From: Raineyella sp034933565
GTDB lineage: Bacteria; Actinomycetota; Actinomycetes; Propionibacteriales; Propionibacteriaceae
Assembly: GCF_034933565.1 (NCBI RefSeq)
Contig: NZ_JAYFNG010000011.1
Coordinates: 124,001-188,000 of the forward strand
DNA length: 64,000 nucleotides
Direction: 5' to 3'
Below the pieces are notes generated by a model. It saw only the letters and a list, made by a program, of their open reading frames with translations. It ran no database searches and was not told the DNA's origin. Of the stretch, positions 8,612 to 17,841 are shown in pieces. The stretch's first letter is position 1; each line of letters starts with the position of its first letter. The translations under genes and the position numbers were made by a program.

Positions 8612-9735
8612 GCGCCCCGGCCGGCCCCGCGCCCACCGGCAGGCCGACCCGGATCCTCGTCGACCTGCTGTTCTGCACCGGGACCCGCGGCGGGATGGAG
8701 TCGGTGGCCCGCCACCTCTACGGCGCGATGACCCCCGACATGCTGGCCGACGTGCAGCTCGTCGCGCTGGCCTCCCGGGAGCTGGCGGCCACCGACACGT
8801 CCTGGTTCCCGGGGCGGGTGATCGACTCACGGATCGCATCCTCGGGCCGGCTCGGCTGGGCACTCGGGGAGCAGATCGTCGGGTTCGTCGCGGCCCGGCT
8901 GGGCGCCGACGTGGTGCACTGTCCGGCCAATTTCGGCCCGGCGGTCTCGCCGGTGCCGGTGGCGCTGACGATCCACGACCTGATCTCGTTCCGCTTCCCC
9001 GAGTACGTCCCCGGTCGGCTCGCCGGGCTGCAGCGCGGACTGCTGCGGGCCGGCGCGCGGGCGGCGCGGCGCGTCCTGACCGTCAGCGCGGCGACCGCCG
9101 CGGACCTGGTGCACTACCTGCACCTGCCGCCGGCGAAGGTGCAGGTCGTCCATCCCGCCGGCAGCGGCCGGCCGGCGCGGGACACGCCGCGGCGGACCGA
9201 CCTGCTGTTCAGCCTGGGCAACCGGATGCCGCACAAGAACTTCGTCGGTCTGCTGGAGGCGCTGGCCCTGATCGACCCCGCCCGGCGTCCACGGCTGCTG
9301 ATCAGCGGTGGTGGCGACAATGATCCGCTCGCGGCCGAGGTCGACCGGCTGGGGCTGGGCGACCGGGTCGAGCTGGCCGGATGGGTGCCGGCCGACGAGA
9401 TCGACCGGTGGTACGCCGAGGCGACCCTGCTGGTCTTCCCGACGCTGTTCGAGGGGTTCGGGCTGCCGGTGCTGGAGGCCATGTCGGCCGGCTGCCCGGT
9501 GCTGTGCACCGATCTGCCCGTGCTCCACGAGGTCGGCGGCGACGCGGCCACGTACGTGGACTCGCGCGATCCGCAGGCGCTGGCGGACGCCATCGTGGCG
9601 CTGCTGGACGACCCGCAGGAGCGCGCCCGGCTGTCGGCGGCGGGGATCGTCCGAGCCGCGGAATTCTCCTGGGAACGTACGGCCCGGCAGACGCTGGCGA
9701 CGCTGCGGGCCACGGCCCGCCCGAGGCGCGCCTGA
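8608..9735 (+). CDS. Family 4 glycosyltransferase
   Basis: 375-residue GT-B enzyme starting at the ATG coupled to the upstream GT4 stop. The N-terminal acceptor domain has the glycine loop FCTGTRGGMESVARHLY. The donor domain has LLFSLGNRMPHKNFVGLLEA and the E-x7-E motif LFEGFGLPVLEAMSAGCPV. It resembles mannosyl- or rhamnosyl-transferases of the WbaZ/MtfB kind, without firm substrate evidence. It converges on the leftward DUF2304/GT2 pair with only about 20 bp between. Confidence 0.9.
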   Translation: MSAPAGPAPTGRPTRILVDLLFCTGTRGGMESVARHLYGAMTPDMLADVQLVALASRELAATDTSWFPGRVIDSRIASSGRLGWALGEQIVGFVAARLGADVVHCPANFGPAVSPVPVALTIHDLISFRFPEYVPGRLAGLQRGLLRAGARAARRVLTVSAATAADLVHYLHLPPAKVQVVHPAGSGRPARDTPRRTDLLFSLGNRMPHKNFVGLLEALALIDPARRPRLLISGGGDNDPLAAEVDRLGLGDRVELAGWVPADEIDRWYAEATLLVFPTLFEGFGLPVLEAMSAGCPVLCTDLPVLHEVGGDAATYVDSRDPQALADAIVALLDDPQERARLSAAGIVRAAEFSWERTARQTLATLRATARPRRA

Positions 9736-9755
9736 GGGGATGCCGTACGGGCCGC

Positions 9756-10262
9756 TCAGGAGGTCGGCGGCACCTGCTGCGGGCCGTTCCCCTCGGAGTC
9801 GGAATCGGGCCGCGGCAAGCCCGCTGGGGCGGAGCCGGGCCGCGGTAGTCCCGCCGGGTCGGAGTCAGGCCGCGGCAGTCCCGCCCGCTCGGCGTCGGAC
9901 TGCGGCGAGCCCGCCGGGGCGAGCACTGCGGCGTAGCGGCCTTCTGCCTCGAGCAGCGCCACCCGCCGGGCGAGCCGGACGATGACGTCGCGCTGGGACT
10001 GGGACTTCAGGTACTGGGTGAGCACGTAGAACAGGAACGCGCCGGTGACCGCGTACAGCAACAGGTCGGCGCCGCGGCCGATGCCGGCGAGGTTGGCGAT
10101 CCGGGTCATCAGGTTCGGGTTGAGCACCGTGACGATCATCACGACGACCAGCAGGACCAGCCCGACCTTGACCGACGCCTTGGCGCCGTGGGAGCCGCGG
10201 GAGGCGAGGATCAGATAGCCGAGCAGGATGCCCAGGGCGATGATGGCGATCTGGACGAGCAT
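9756..10262 (-). CDS. DUF2304 membrane protein
   Basis: 168-residue protein starting at the ATG overlapping the stop of the upstream GT2 by 1 bp (TGATG). Three hydrophobic segments fill residues 1-90 (MLVQIAIIALGILLGYLILA, LVLLVVVMIVTVLNP, LLYAVTGAFLFYVLTQYL), then a basic/coiled stretch (SQSQRDVIVRLARRVALLEAE) typical of DUF2304. The last about 50 residues are a low-complexity tail with repeated GLPRPDSDPA-like units. DUF2304 genes commonly follow a dolichol-phosphate-sugar synthase-like GT2, as here, and may form its membrane partner; that role is inferred. Confidence 0.85.
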   Translation of the reverse strand: MLVQIAIIALGILLGYLILASRGSHGAKASVKVGLVLLVVVMIVTVLNPNLMTRIANLAGIGRGADLLLYAVTGAFLFYVLTQYLKSQSQRDVIVRLARRVALLEAEGRYAAVLAPAGSPQSDAERAGLPRPDSDPAGLPRPGSAPAGLPRPDSDSEGNGPQQVPPTS

Positions 10263-10945
10263 CAGCGGCTGACCTTCCTGAGCAGGGCGTCGAAGGCGAT
10301 GTTGATCGCGTTCACGATCGACTGTCCCTTGCCGCGCGAGTAGTCCGTGTAGATGATCGTCACCGGCACCTCCCGGTAGCGGTACTTGCGGGTCGCGATG
10401 ATCTCGAGGATCTCCGAGGCGTGCGCCATGTCCGGCATGGTGATCTGCATCTCCCGGGCGACCTTGCGGTTGAACACCCGCAGTCCGTTGTGGGTGTCGG
10501 TCAGCTTCAGCCCGGACAGGACGTTGCTGAAGGACGTGGCCAGCCGCAGCACGATCCGCTTGGTGCGGGTCATCCCGACCGCCTCGGTGCCGAGGAACCG
10601 CGACCCGAGGATGATGTCGTCGCCGGTCTCGGCGATGGTGTCGAGCATCGTCGCGACATCCTCCAGCCGGTGCTGGCCGTCGGCGTCGTACGTGACGAAG
10701 TAGTCGACGCCCGGGATGCGGCGCGCGAACTCGATGCCGGTCTGCAGGGCCGCGCCCTGGCCCATGTTGATCGGATGGTTGATCAGATAGGCGCCGGTGG
10801 CCGCGACCTGGTCGGCCGACCCGTCGCGGCTGCAGTCGTTGACGCACACCACGTGGGCGTACTCGCGCAACACGTTCTCGACGACGCCACGGACCACGGT
10901 CTCCTCGTTGTACACGGGAATGATGAAGGCCACGTCCGAGCGCAT
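10262..10945 (-). CDS. Dolichol-phosphate-mannose synthase-like GT2
   Basis: 227-residue GT2. N-terminal VAFIIPVYNEETVVRGVVEN, the acidic motif CVNDCSRDGS, NMGQGAALQTGIEFAR, and the metal-binding D-x-D in TYDADGQH (about residue 91). There is no C-terminal membrane helix, so it probably relies on the coupled DUF2304 partner for membrane attachment. Family members transfer a sugar from a nucleotide donor to polyprenyl phosphate. ATG start with no strong ribosome-binding site seen. Confidence 0.9.
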   Translation of the reverse strand: MRSDVAFIIPVYNEETVVRGVVENVLREYAHVVCVNDCSRDGSADQVAATGAYLINHPINMGQGAALQTGIEFARRIPGVDYFVTYDADGQHRLEDVATMLDTIAETGDDIILGSRFLGTEAVGMTRTKRIVLRLATSFSNVLSGLKLTDTHNGLRVFNRKVAREMQITMPDMAHASEILEIIATRKYRYREVPVTIIYTDYSRGKGQSIVNAINIAFDALLRKVSR

Positions 10946-11156
10946 CTCAACCTTTCCGGGGCTCCCACCCCGGATCCGCCGGGATGACCCCTGAGCCGTG
11001 GGGCACCCGCTCGATCATAGCGGCCGTCCGCGTACGTCCCGACGACGTCACAGGGTGACGGGGCAGCCAGGATCCGGTTCGCCGTCAGGCTCCGAGGGAA
11101 GTACGTCAGGCGAGCCGTCACGTGGCGCACCGGCGGCGCGTCGGCGCCAAGGGGCG

Positions 11157-11726
11157 TCAGGGGCAGCCGCGTTGGACCTGGGCCTTGGCCCATGCGCCGC
11201 TCTGATAGGCGATCGCGCCCACCCAGGACAACGGCGTACGCCGCTCGGCGGAGGCCCAGACCGACACCGGGACCGGCACGCAACGATCCATCCACATCCG
11301 GGTGCGGGCGACATGGCTGGTCTCGGTCATCACCGCCACCCGCGACCAGCCGTGCTCCTTGGCCAGGCGCGCCAGCACGCCGGCCTCACCGCGCGTGGTG
11401 TACGGATCGGGCTGGACGCAGATCACCTCGTACGGCTGGGGATCGCAGAAGTCCTTGGTGTAGACCTCGCCGGTCTTCGGGTCCACGCTCACCGTCACGA
11501 TCAACGTCTGCGCCGCTCCGGCCGCCATCAGCTGGCGGGCCTCCGCGATCCGCTTGTCAGCCGGGCCGATCACATAGAGCGCATCCACCGGCGCCACCGG
11601 GTCGATGCGGGGGTGTAGGACGAGGACTGTCGCCACCGCCACGCAACCGAGCAGCACCACACCGAGCACCGTCAGCACTGCCGGCCAACGCCGGTGATGC
11701 CTCTTAACTGTCCCCCGCATCCGCAT
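11157..11726 (-). CDS. YdcF/SanA-like DUF218 membrane-anchored protein
   Basis: 189-residue protein. A basic N-terminus and one membrane segment (about 15-38: WPAVLTVLGVVLLGCVAVAT) are followed by a DUF218 domain: DALYVIGPADKRIAEARQLM, AQTLIVTV, TRGEAGVLARLAKEHGWSRVAVMTE and TSHVARTRMWMDRC. The family includes envelope proteins such as E. coli YdcF and SanA. Two adjacent ATGs (11726 and 11720) are possible starts. It stands alone, leftward, between polysaccharide blocks, so a cell-envelope role is likely but the reaction is unknown. Confidence 0.8.
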   Translation of the reverse strand: MRMRGTVKRHHRRWPAVLTVLGVVLLGCVAVATVLVLHPRIDPVAPVDALYVIGPADKRIAEARQLMAAGAAQTLIVTVSVDPKTGEVYTKDFCDPQPYEVICVQPDPYTTRGEAGVLARLAKEHGWSRVAVMTETSHVARTRMWMDRCVPVPVSVWASAERRTPLSWVGAIAYQSGAWAKAQVQRGCP

Positions 11727-11961
11727 GGTCAGAGTCTGCCCGGCGGGATCAACGCCCGGAGCTCCCTGGCTCCCCTGGGCGAGACCTCTCCCACAGGCAT
11801 GTATGTTGCTCGAAGGGGCCGCCGCCTGAGAAGCTGCCGATCAGGACGCTCACCGGGCGTCGTACCCGCCAGCACCTGACGCAGGTAGGTCGCGGGTGCT
11901 CGTGCGCCATCATGAGGGGCCTAGCTCCGATAAGGGATCTTGTGGCTCGGGGGGAGCTGGA

Positions 11962-13284
11962 TTGGACATCCGGACGTGGTCACGGTTGCATGCCGCGGGG
12001 CTGGTGTCGCTGACGCTGAGCCTCGCACTGGTGGTGCCATTCCTGGTAGTGGCCGGATGGCCAGCTTTCCAGGACTTCGGCGGGTGGATGTATGAAGCGT
12101 TTGCAGCTTCCTGGATACTGACCGGACACGCTGCTGAGGGGATGTCATTTGCGACATACCCCGTGCCCTATGCGCTCGGACAGGCTGTCCTCACTGGGTT
12201 AAACCTCGTCATGGGGCCGATGTCCGCAGGTTTCGTCTACGTCATGCTCTACTTGGCACTCGGTGCCGCAGCAGTCGACATCCTCGTCCGCAAGTACGAT
12301 GTTCGTCCGCTGGCGGGCGGGGTCTTCTTCACCTTGACCATCGTGGTGGGGTCTGGCTTCTGGAACGGCTACATCGGTAGCCAGCTGGGCTTGGTGCTGC
12401 TGATGTTCGTCCTTGGCCTTCCCCGCGCCTGGATCGTGTCGCCCGTTGGGGTGCTGGTCTGCTCCCTCCTGATGTTCGCGTCACACGGCATCGCTTACGC
12501 GGTCTACTGCGTAGTGGGCTTGGGCCTTGCCTGGCGGGCCAAGCGTGTCCTTGCCTATGCCATGGGGATCTTGCCAAGTATCGGCCTCGCGGTGTGGTAT
12601 TCCCTTGCATCCTTCAAACAGGCCGAGTCCGGCGGCGTCAGCAGATCCGGGCTGCTTTCCCATCTTTTCTATAAGGGCTACACGGCCACGAAGCTCGGCG
12701 CCTACGGCAATCTTCAGGTCGGCACCGCTGGTGACGGCGATGCCATGCCGGTCCTCTATTGGCTCGGAGTCGCAGCAAATTTCTCCTTGGCGCTGCTTCT
12801 GGTCCTTCTGGTCGGCTCGATAGTGCGCAACCGTAAGAAAATCTGGACGGACCAGCCAGCCGAGCTGATCATCACGGGATCCTTGATCCTCGTCTACCTG
12901 TTGTTACCCTTACAGGTTGGGGTACTTGTCAATCCCGGGGAACGAGTCCTATCGGCCGCGACCGTCTTTATAGGAGTATTGACGATGGGCCGCACGAATG
13001 GCGACACCCGCCGCTTGAGCGCCCTTGCCGCGGGGGCGCTTGTAGCTGGGGCAGGGCTCACGTTGGTCAGCGCGCTCACGATGGGAATTAAGCAGGGGCT
13101 CCAGATTGATCGCCCGACCATTCCCGGCAGGGATGACTCGCGCATCGCCATCCTCTATGGACATCGGACGGACGCCGATGCGGAGTCAGCCACAAACGCA
13201 ACGTCCGGTGCGGCGACGGGAGCGGGCCCGCAACTCCCGCCCCGATGGGGCACTTCGTTCCTCCTTCCTACGGGTGGCCAATAG
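11962..13284 (+). CDS. Polytopic membrane protein, unrecognised family
   Basis: 440-residue protein with about 10-11 hydrophobic segments, beginning LDIRTWSRLHAAGLVSLTLS. I chose the TTG at 11962 because GGGGAG lies 5 bp ahead; an upstream ATG at 11896 would add 22 residues of non-hydrophobic sequence. Near the C-terminus is a soluble tail (RPTIPGRDDSRIAILYGHRT and an Ala/Thr/Gly-rich end). Topology resembles glycan polymerases or GT-C enzymes. It is the first gene of the lower-GC polysaccharide island. No motif decides its function. Confidence 0.75.
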   Translation: MDIRTWSRLHAAGLVSLTLSLALVVPFLVVAGWPAFQDFGGWMYEAFAASWILTGHAAEGMSFATYPVPYALGQAVLTGLNLVMGPMSAGFVYVMLYLALGAAAVDILVRKYDVRPLAGGVFFTLTIVVGSGFWNGYIGSQLGLVLLMFVLGLPRAWIVSPVGVLVCSLLMFASHGIAYAVYCVVGLGLAWRAKRVLAYAMGILPSIGLAVWYSLASFKQAESGGVSRSGLLSHLFYKGYTATKLGAYGNLQVGTAGDGDAMPVLYWLGVAANFSLALLLVLLVGSIVRNRKKIWTDQPAELIITGSLILVYLLLPLQVGVLVNPGERVLSAATVFIGVLTMGRTNGDTRRLSALAAGALVAGAGLTLVSALTMGIKQGLQIDRPTIPGRDDSRIAILYGHRTDADAESATNATSGAATGAGPQLPPRWGTSFLLPTGGQ

Positions 13285-13377
13285 CCCACTGATCAAGACT
13301 TCTAGCCACCCGCTACCCCTACAATAAAGATCGCCCTATAGCCGGTAAGCATACCCCTTACCCCACCGGGAGCCCCC

Positions 13378-14328
13378 GTGACACTTGAATCAAGTAAGCC
13401 TGAAATAAGCGTACTGATCCCTTACTTCAAATCGCTCAAAACTCTTCCGGCCCAACTGGACGCCTTGGCAGCTCAAGATGATCCACCATTATTCGAGGTC
13501 CTTGTCGCCGACAATGAACGGGCAGACCACCTCAACGAGGTAGCGGAGCGCTACCACAACCGTCTCCAGATCCGAGTTATTGATGCCTATCAAGCACGGG
13601 GGGTCGGCCCAGCACGCAATCGAGCAGTTCAGGAATCCCGAGGCGAATACATCGCTTTTTGCGACTCTGACGACATTGTAGCTCCTCACTGGTTGAGCTC
13701 TTTGATTGAGATCCTCCGAGAATCCGACGTCCTTGCAACTGGCCCACTGAGGCTCGACTCCCTGAACAGCGAACCTGTTTGGCGAGCCTTCCTAAATATT
13801 GAAAACGGCACGGCGGTCGCGAGACCGGTCCTCCTCAATCCATTCACATACTTGAACTACGAGCGATTCGCCTACGGATGCAACATTGCAATTCGTCGTG
13901 AAACGTACCTACGGCTAGGAGGAATGGATGTCAGCCTCCTCGGCGGCTCCGAAGATGTCGAATTTTCATGGCGAGCAATTGAAAATGGTGTGCGGATCGA
14001 AGTTGCACCCAACGCCATCGTAAATTATCGCCTAAGGAGCGAGCCGGCAGGGATACTCAGACAGAAGCGCAACTACATGCGGTCACAAGTCCACCTGTGG
14101 GCCAAAAGTCGCCAAATTGGGCGTCCGGTCAGAGGGATGTCATTCCGCTGGGCAGTAACTCAAACCGTCAAACTTCTCCCTAGTTACATAAGGTCAAGAA
14201 GGGGTGGGAATCTGAAGCGGCTCCAATTCGCCCATCAAGCCGGTGGAATCTTGGGAAATCTGGAGGGACAAGTCAGGTTTCGCATCGCTGGAGGATGGGC
14301 CAGAAAGGAATCCAATAACAAAAATTAG
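13378..14328 (+). CDS. Family 2 glycosyltransferase, low-GC gene
   Basis: 316-residue GT2 with N-terminus ISVLIPYFKSLKTLPAQLDAL, VADNERADHLNE, ARGVGPARNRAVQESRGEY and metal-binding FCDSDDIVAPHW (about residues 96-107). A conserved acceptor-region motif GGSEDVEFSWRA follows. GTG start with GGGAG 5-6 bp upstream. Base composition is clearly more AT-rich than the window as a whole and third positions are far less GC-biased, a sign of recent transfer. Its N-terminal half resembles the GT2 domains at 21612 and 30075 (shared QLDALA). Confidence 0.9.
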   Translation: MTLESSKPEISVLIPYFKSLKTLPAQLDALAAQDDPPLFEVLVADNERADHLNEVAERYHNRLQIRVIDAYQARGVGPARNRAVQESRGEYIAFCDSDDIVAPHWLSSLIEILRESDVLATGPLRLDSLNSEPVWRAFLNIENGTAVARPVLLNPFTYLNYERFAYGCNIAIRRETYLRLGGMDVSLLGGSEDVEFSWRAIENGVRIEVAPNAIVNYRLRSEPAGILRQKRNYMRSQVHLWAKSRQIGRPVRGMSFRWAVTQTVKLLPSYIRSRRGGNLKRLQFAHQAGGILGNLEGQVRFRIAGGWARKESNNKN

Positions 14329-14348
14329 CAGTTTGATGAGAAATTTAA

Positions 14349-14376
14349 AGGTGCTCAAATAAGAGGTGCTCAAATA
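14349..14376. repeat. Two tandem AGGTGCTCAAATA direct repeats
   Basis: AGGTGCTCAAATA occurs at 14349-14361 and 14364-14376, a 15-bp period, just after the low-GC GT2 gene and in the leader of the ABC exporter. It may be a duplication scar or a protein-binding site. Confidence 0.5.
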
Positions 14377-14605
14377 GGCCGCCCCACAACGCCAAGAATC
14401 GCGACACGCCCGGCTCCGCGCACACCACTCGAGAGGCACCCCCAGGCCCGATCTCGCGCAGCGGTCGGGGTCGAACTCGTCGGCACACCCTCGTATGATC
14501 GCTGGGTAACATGTGACCGATCCGCAGGTGCCGCAGCAAGAGGCACAGGGGGATCAAAGCTGGAGCATCGCGGGCGACTTCAGCTGCCTTGGGGAGGTTC
14601 GCGGG

Positions 14606-16438
14606 ATGGACATGCCGACGCAGCATGCGGGTGACTTGTCATTCCTGGCACGGATCCGTGTTCCCCTCACCTTGGTGCCATGGCGGATGCGAGGCACCTT
14701 GGTCCTGATGGCCGTAGCCGCGATCCTGATGGCAGGTCTTGACCTGCTCGGCGTGATCGCGATGATGCCCCTGACCCAGCTACTGACGAACACCACGGAA
14801 CTGCCGTCAACCGTCACGCGCTACTTAGTTCCCCTTTTCGGAACCGACGACCATCAGAGACTTCTTCTGTACTGCGCTCTCTTCGTCGGAGTCATGTTCA
14901 TCCTCAAGGACCTGGTGATGCTCGCCCTACGCTGGTGGAGCATCGGGCAGATGGGGCGGGCATCAGCCGCCGCCCAGGCCGCCTTGCTTCACCGCTACGT
15001 CCATGCCACGTACGCCTCCCACCGCGGCCGGACGAAGCCCGAGATCCTTCAGACGGTGACCAGCACTGTCAACATCGCATTCACGCAGGCCTGGGTCAGT
15101 GTGATCAGCCTGATCACCGACCTCGCCACGGCGGTGGCACTCCTCGGCACCCTGCTTGTCCTCGCCCCCCTGCCGTCCTTGGTCGCCGTGGTCATCTTCG
15201 GCGGAGCCGCTCTACTGATGGTCCGGGTGGTCAAGCCCCACGCTCTCCGCTTCGGGGTCCAGACCCTTCGCCTCAACACACGGATGTGGTCCTATGTGAA
15301 CCCTGCGGTCGAGGGCTTCCGCGAGTCGCGGATCTTCGGGCGTGAGGACTTCTTCGTCGAGCAATTCGCCCGGAATCGACGCGAGATCGTCCAGCCTGAG
15401 CGCAAGCAGCAGATCCTCGGCGAGCTCCCCCGGTATCTGATGGAGATCGTGATGATCTTCGGGATCCTCCTGGTGGGCCTACTGCTGTTCGCGACAAGCC
15501 CACAGTCCACGGCATTCGGGCTGCTCGCCATCTTCGCTGCGGCCTCGGTACGCATAGCACCGTCACTGAACCGAGCGGTCACCAGTGTCAACACGATCCG
15601 CACGAGCCTGCCCGCCGTGGACCGGCTCGTGGACCAGATCGCGGAACTCGACGCCACTCAGGACGCCGCCCCTGAATCCAGAGACGACGCCGGTGGCCTA
15701 CCGGAGTCCGACATCGTCGTGAGCGGGCTCGGGTTCACCTATCCGGATGCGGACACGCCGGTCCTGGAGGATGTGTCAGTCACTATCCCCCGCGGTCACA
15801 CTGTCGCCTTGGTGGGGTCCTCCGGAGCGGGCAAGACAACGTTCGCCGACATTCTGCTGGGGCTCTTCTCGCCGACCTCGGGCACCATCACTGTCGGGGA
15901 CGTCGATGTCGTCGCACACCCCGGTGCTTGGCGTCGCAGCGTGGCGGCGGTGTCCCAACGGGTGTACCTGTGGGACGCCACCATCCGAGACCTCATCACG
16001 TATGGGCAGCCGGTGGAAGATATTGATCCGCAGTTGCTGGTGCGTGTGATCCGACAGGCCCAGCTCGAGAGCCTGCTCGACTCTCTGCCAGAAGGCCTGG
16101 ACACCCGTGTCGGGGAGAGCGGCACCAGACTCTCGGGGGGGCAGGCCCAGCGCATCGGCATCGCACGGGCCCTCTATGCCCAGCCGCAAGTGCTCATCCT
16201 CGACGAGGCGACCAGCGCCCTCGACAACGAGACGGAGCACGAGATCACCTCGACCATCGAGGCCCTACACGGCCAGATGACCGTGATCGTGATCGCCCAT
16301 CGTCTGTCAACAGTACGCAATGCCGACGAGATCCTCTTCTTCTCCCAGGGACGCCTTGCGGACCGCGGGACCATGAGTGACCTGAGGGAGACGAACGACG
16401 AGTTCGCCCGGCTGGTGGAGCTCGGGCAGCTCACCTGA
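14606..16438 (+). CDS. ABC exporter, fused permease and ATPase
   Basis: 610-residue half-transporter. Six membrane segments (about 20-320) are followed by an ATPase domain with Walker A VGSSGAGKTT (about 408-417), Q-loop VSQRVYLWD, signature LSGGQAQRIGIARAL, Walker B VLILDEATSAL and H-loop IAHRLS. All catalytic residues are present, so it should work as a homodimer. I chose ATG 14606 because GGGGAGG precedes it by 8 bp; a GTG at 14513 would add 31 residues. The membrane part resembles MsbA/PglK-type lipid-oligosaccharide exporters, so it probably flips a lipid-linked glycan of this island. Confidence 0.88.
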   Translation: MDMPTQHAGDLSFLARIRVPLTLVPWRMRGTLVLMAVAAILMAGLDLLGVIAMMPLTQLLTNTTELPSTVTRYLVPLFGTDDHQRLLLYCALFVGVMFILKDLVMLALRWWSIGQMGRASAAAQAALLHRYVHATYASHRGRTKPEILQTVTSTVNIAFTQAWVSVISLITDLATAVALLGTLLVLAPLPSLVAVVIFGGAALLMVRVVKPHALRFGVQTLRLNTRMWSYVNPAVEGFRESRIFGREDFFVEQFARNRREIVQPERKQQILGELPRYLMEIVMIFGILLVGLLLFATSPQSTAFGLLAIFAAASVRIAPSLNRAVTSVNTIRTSLPAVDRLVDQIAELDATQDAAPESRDDAGGLPESDIVVSGLGFTYPDADTPVLEDVSVTIPRGHTVALVGSSGAGKTTFADILLGLFSPTSGTITVGDVDVVAHPGAWRRSVAAVSQRVYLWDATIRDLITYGQPVEDIDPQLLVRVIRQAQLESLLDSLPEGLDTRVGESGTRLSGGQAQRIGIARALYAQPQVLILDEATSALDNETEHEITSTIEALHGQMTVIVIAHRLSTVRNADEILFFSQGRLADRGTMSDLRETNDEFARLVELGQLT

Positions 16439-16557
16439 TGACCAGTTGCCGTCATGGACGGCAACCACACGAACAAGCGCATGCGTGCGTCCTGCAGGAG
16501 GCGTAGCCCCACCTCGAGTGTGTCTACGCCGCAAGAGCGAGGAAGTGACCGGGAGAC

Positions 16558-17616
16558 ATGAAGGCCCTCATCACGGGTGGCGTCGGATTCATCGGACAGT
16601 GGACGGCCCGGCGCATGGCGTCGAGGGGCTGGGACGTCGTCGCCCTTGATTCCTTGTCGCCACAGGTGCATGCCGACCCCGACTCCGCCGTTCGCGCCTT
16701 CCCGGGCACGGTCATCCGCGGAGACGTTACCGATCGGTCGGTGTGGAGGCAGTCGTCGCGGCCGGATGTCGTCATCCATCTCGCCGCCGAGACTGGCACC
16801 GCGCAGTCGATGTATGAGGTGGAGCGCTATCGCGGCGTGAACGTCGGCGGCACTCGCATGGCAGCGGATCAGGCGAGTGAGTGGGGCGTTCCTCTGGTCG
16901 CCATGAGCTCCCGCGCGGTATACGGAGAGGGCCGCTATCGACACCCGGACGGGACGGTAACGTTCGACTCCCCCGAAGACCCCGACGCTTCACCCGAGGC
17001 CTCACGCGAGTCGGACGATCATCGGCCCGTCTCGGTCTACGGTGAGACCAAGAGCGAGGCCGAGGCCCTGCTCACCGCAACCGCCCGTCAGATCCCGGTG
17101 AGCGTCGTACGCCCGCAGAATGTGGTCGGCCCGGGCCAGGCCCTGCACAACCCCTACACCGGGGTCCTCGCCGCCTTCCTCGCCAGGATGCGCGAGGGCA
17201 AGCCGCTGCTGGTCTACGGCGACGGTCTGCAGACCCGTGACTTCGTGGCGGTGCAGGACGTCGCCGTCCTATTGCACTGGCTGGCCGAGCATCCCACCCC
17301 GCTCGGTGCTGTCCGGACACTCAACGTGGGCACCGGCGTGCGCACCGCGATGAACGAGATCGCCGAGTACGCCTTGTCCGGAGCTCCCGACGGCGGGCAC
17401 GGGATCGAGCATGTGGACATTCATCGCGCCGGCGACATCATCCACGCCTGCAGCGACCAGAGCACCAGCAGGGAGCTCGGCGCACCGCAGCCGGCGATCA
17501 CGACACGTGACGCAGTCGCCTCGTTCATCACATGGTCCTGGGACAAGCCCGGCGTCTCATCGCAGCTCTGGGACGACGCGTTGCAGGAGTTGGCCGACCG
17601 CGGCCTCTCCCACTGA
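16558..17616 (+). CDS. NAD-dependent nucleotide-sugar epimerase/dehydratase
   Basis: 352-residue extended short-chain dehydrogenase. The N-terminal nucleotide-binding motif reads GGVGFIG (residues 7-13), with an acidic residue at the end of beta-2 (VVALDS). The catalytic set is AMSSRAVYGEG and the Y-x3-K motif VYGETKSEAE (Y near 161). The substrate-side motif VVRPQNVVGPGQ is like UDP-glucose 4-epimerase. GGGAG precedes the ATG. It should supply a modified nucleotide sugar to neighbouring transferases; which one is not determinable. Confidence 0.88.
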   Translation: MKALITGGVGFIGQWTARRMASRGWDVVALDSLSPQVHADPDSAVRAFPGTVIRGDVTDRSVWRQSSRPDVVIHLAAETGTAQSMYEVERYRGVNVGGTRMAADQASEWGVPLVAMSSRAVYGEGRYRHPDGTVTFDSPEDPDASPEASRESDDHRPVSVYGETKSEAEALLTATARQIPVSVVRPQNVVGPGQALHNPYTGVLAAFLARMREGKPLLVYGDGLQTRDFVAVQDVAVLLHWLAEHPTPLGAVRTLNVGTGVRTAMNEIAEYALSGAPDGGHGIEHVDIHRAGDIIHACSDQSTSRELGAPQPAITTRDAVASFITWSWDKPGVSSQLWDDALQELADRGLSH

Positions 17617-17841
17617 TCGCTTGGACGGGCCGTGGCCACTCTGCGCTCGCTCATCCAAACACTGCCTCTGGATTCACACTCCCCCCGGGAAGGCGGCACC
17701 ACGCGGGGTTACCGGTGGACCAACGGTTGCCCCTACCCCACAGCCGCGTCCTAGAATATTCCCGGTACTTCTGCCGGACTCTACGGAGCGGATGCATGAG
17801 GGCGGGTCGGTCGACCTGTCCTCGCAGATGGGGAGGCGCGC

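Noticed and set aside
11896..11961. ATG 11896 as the start of the membrane protein
   Set aside because: TTG 11962 has a GGGGAG site at proper distance and the hydrophobic protein begins there.
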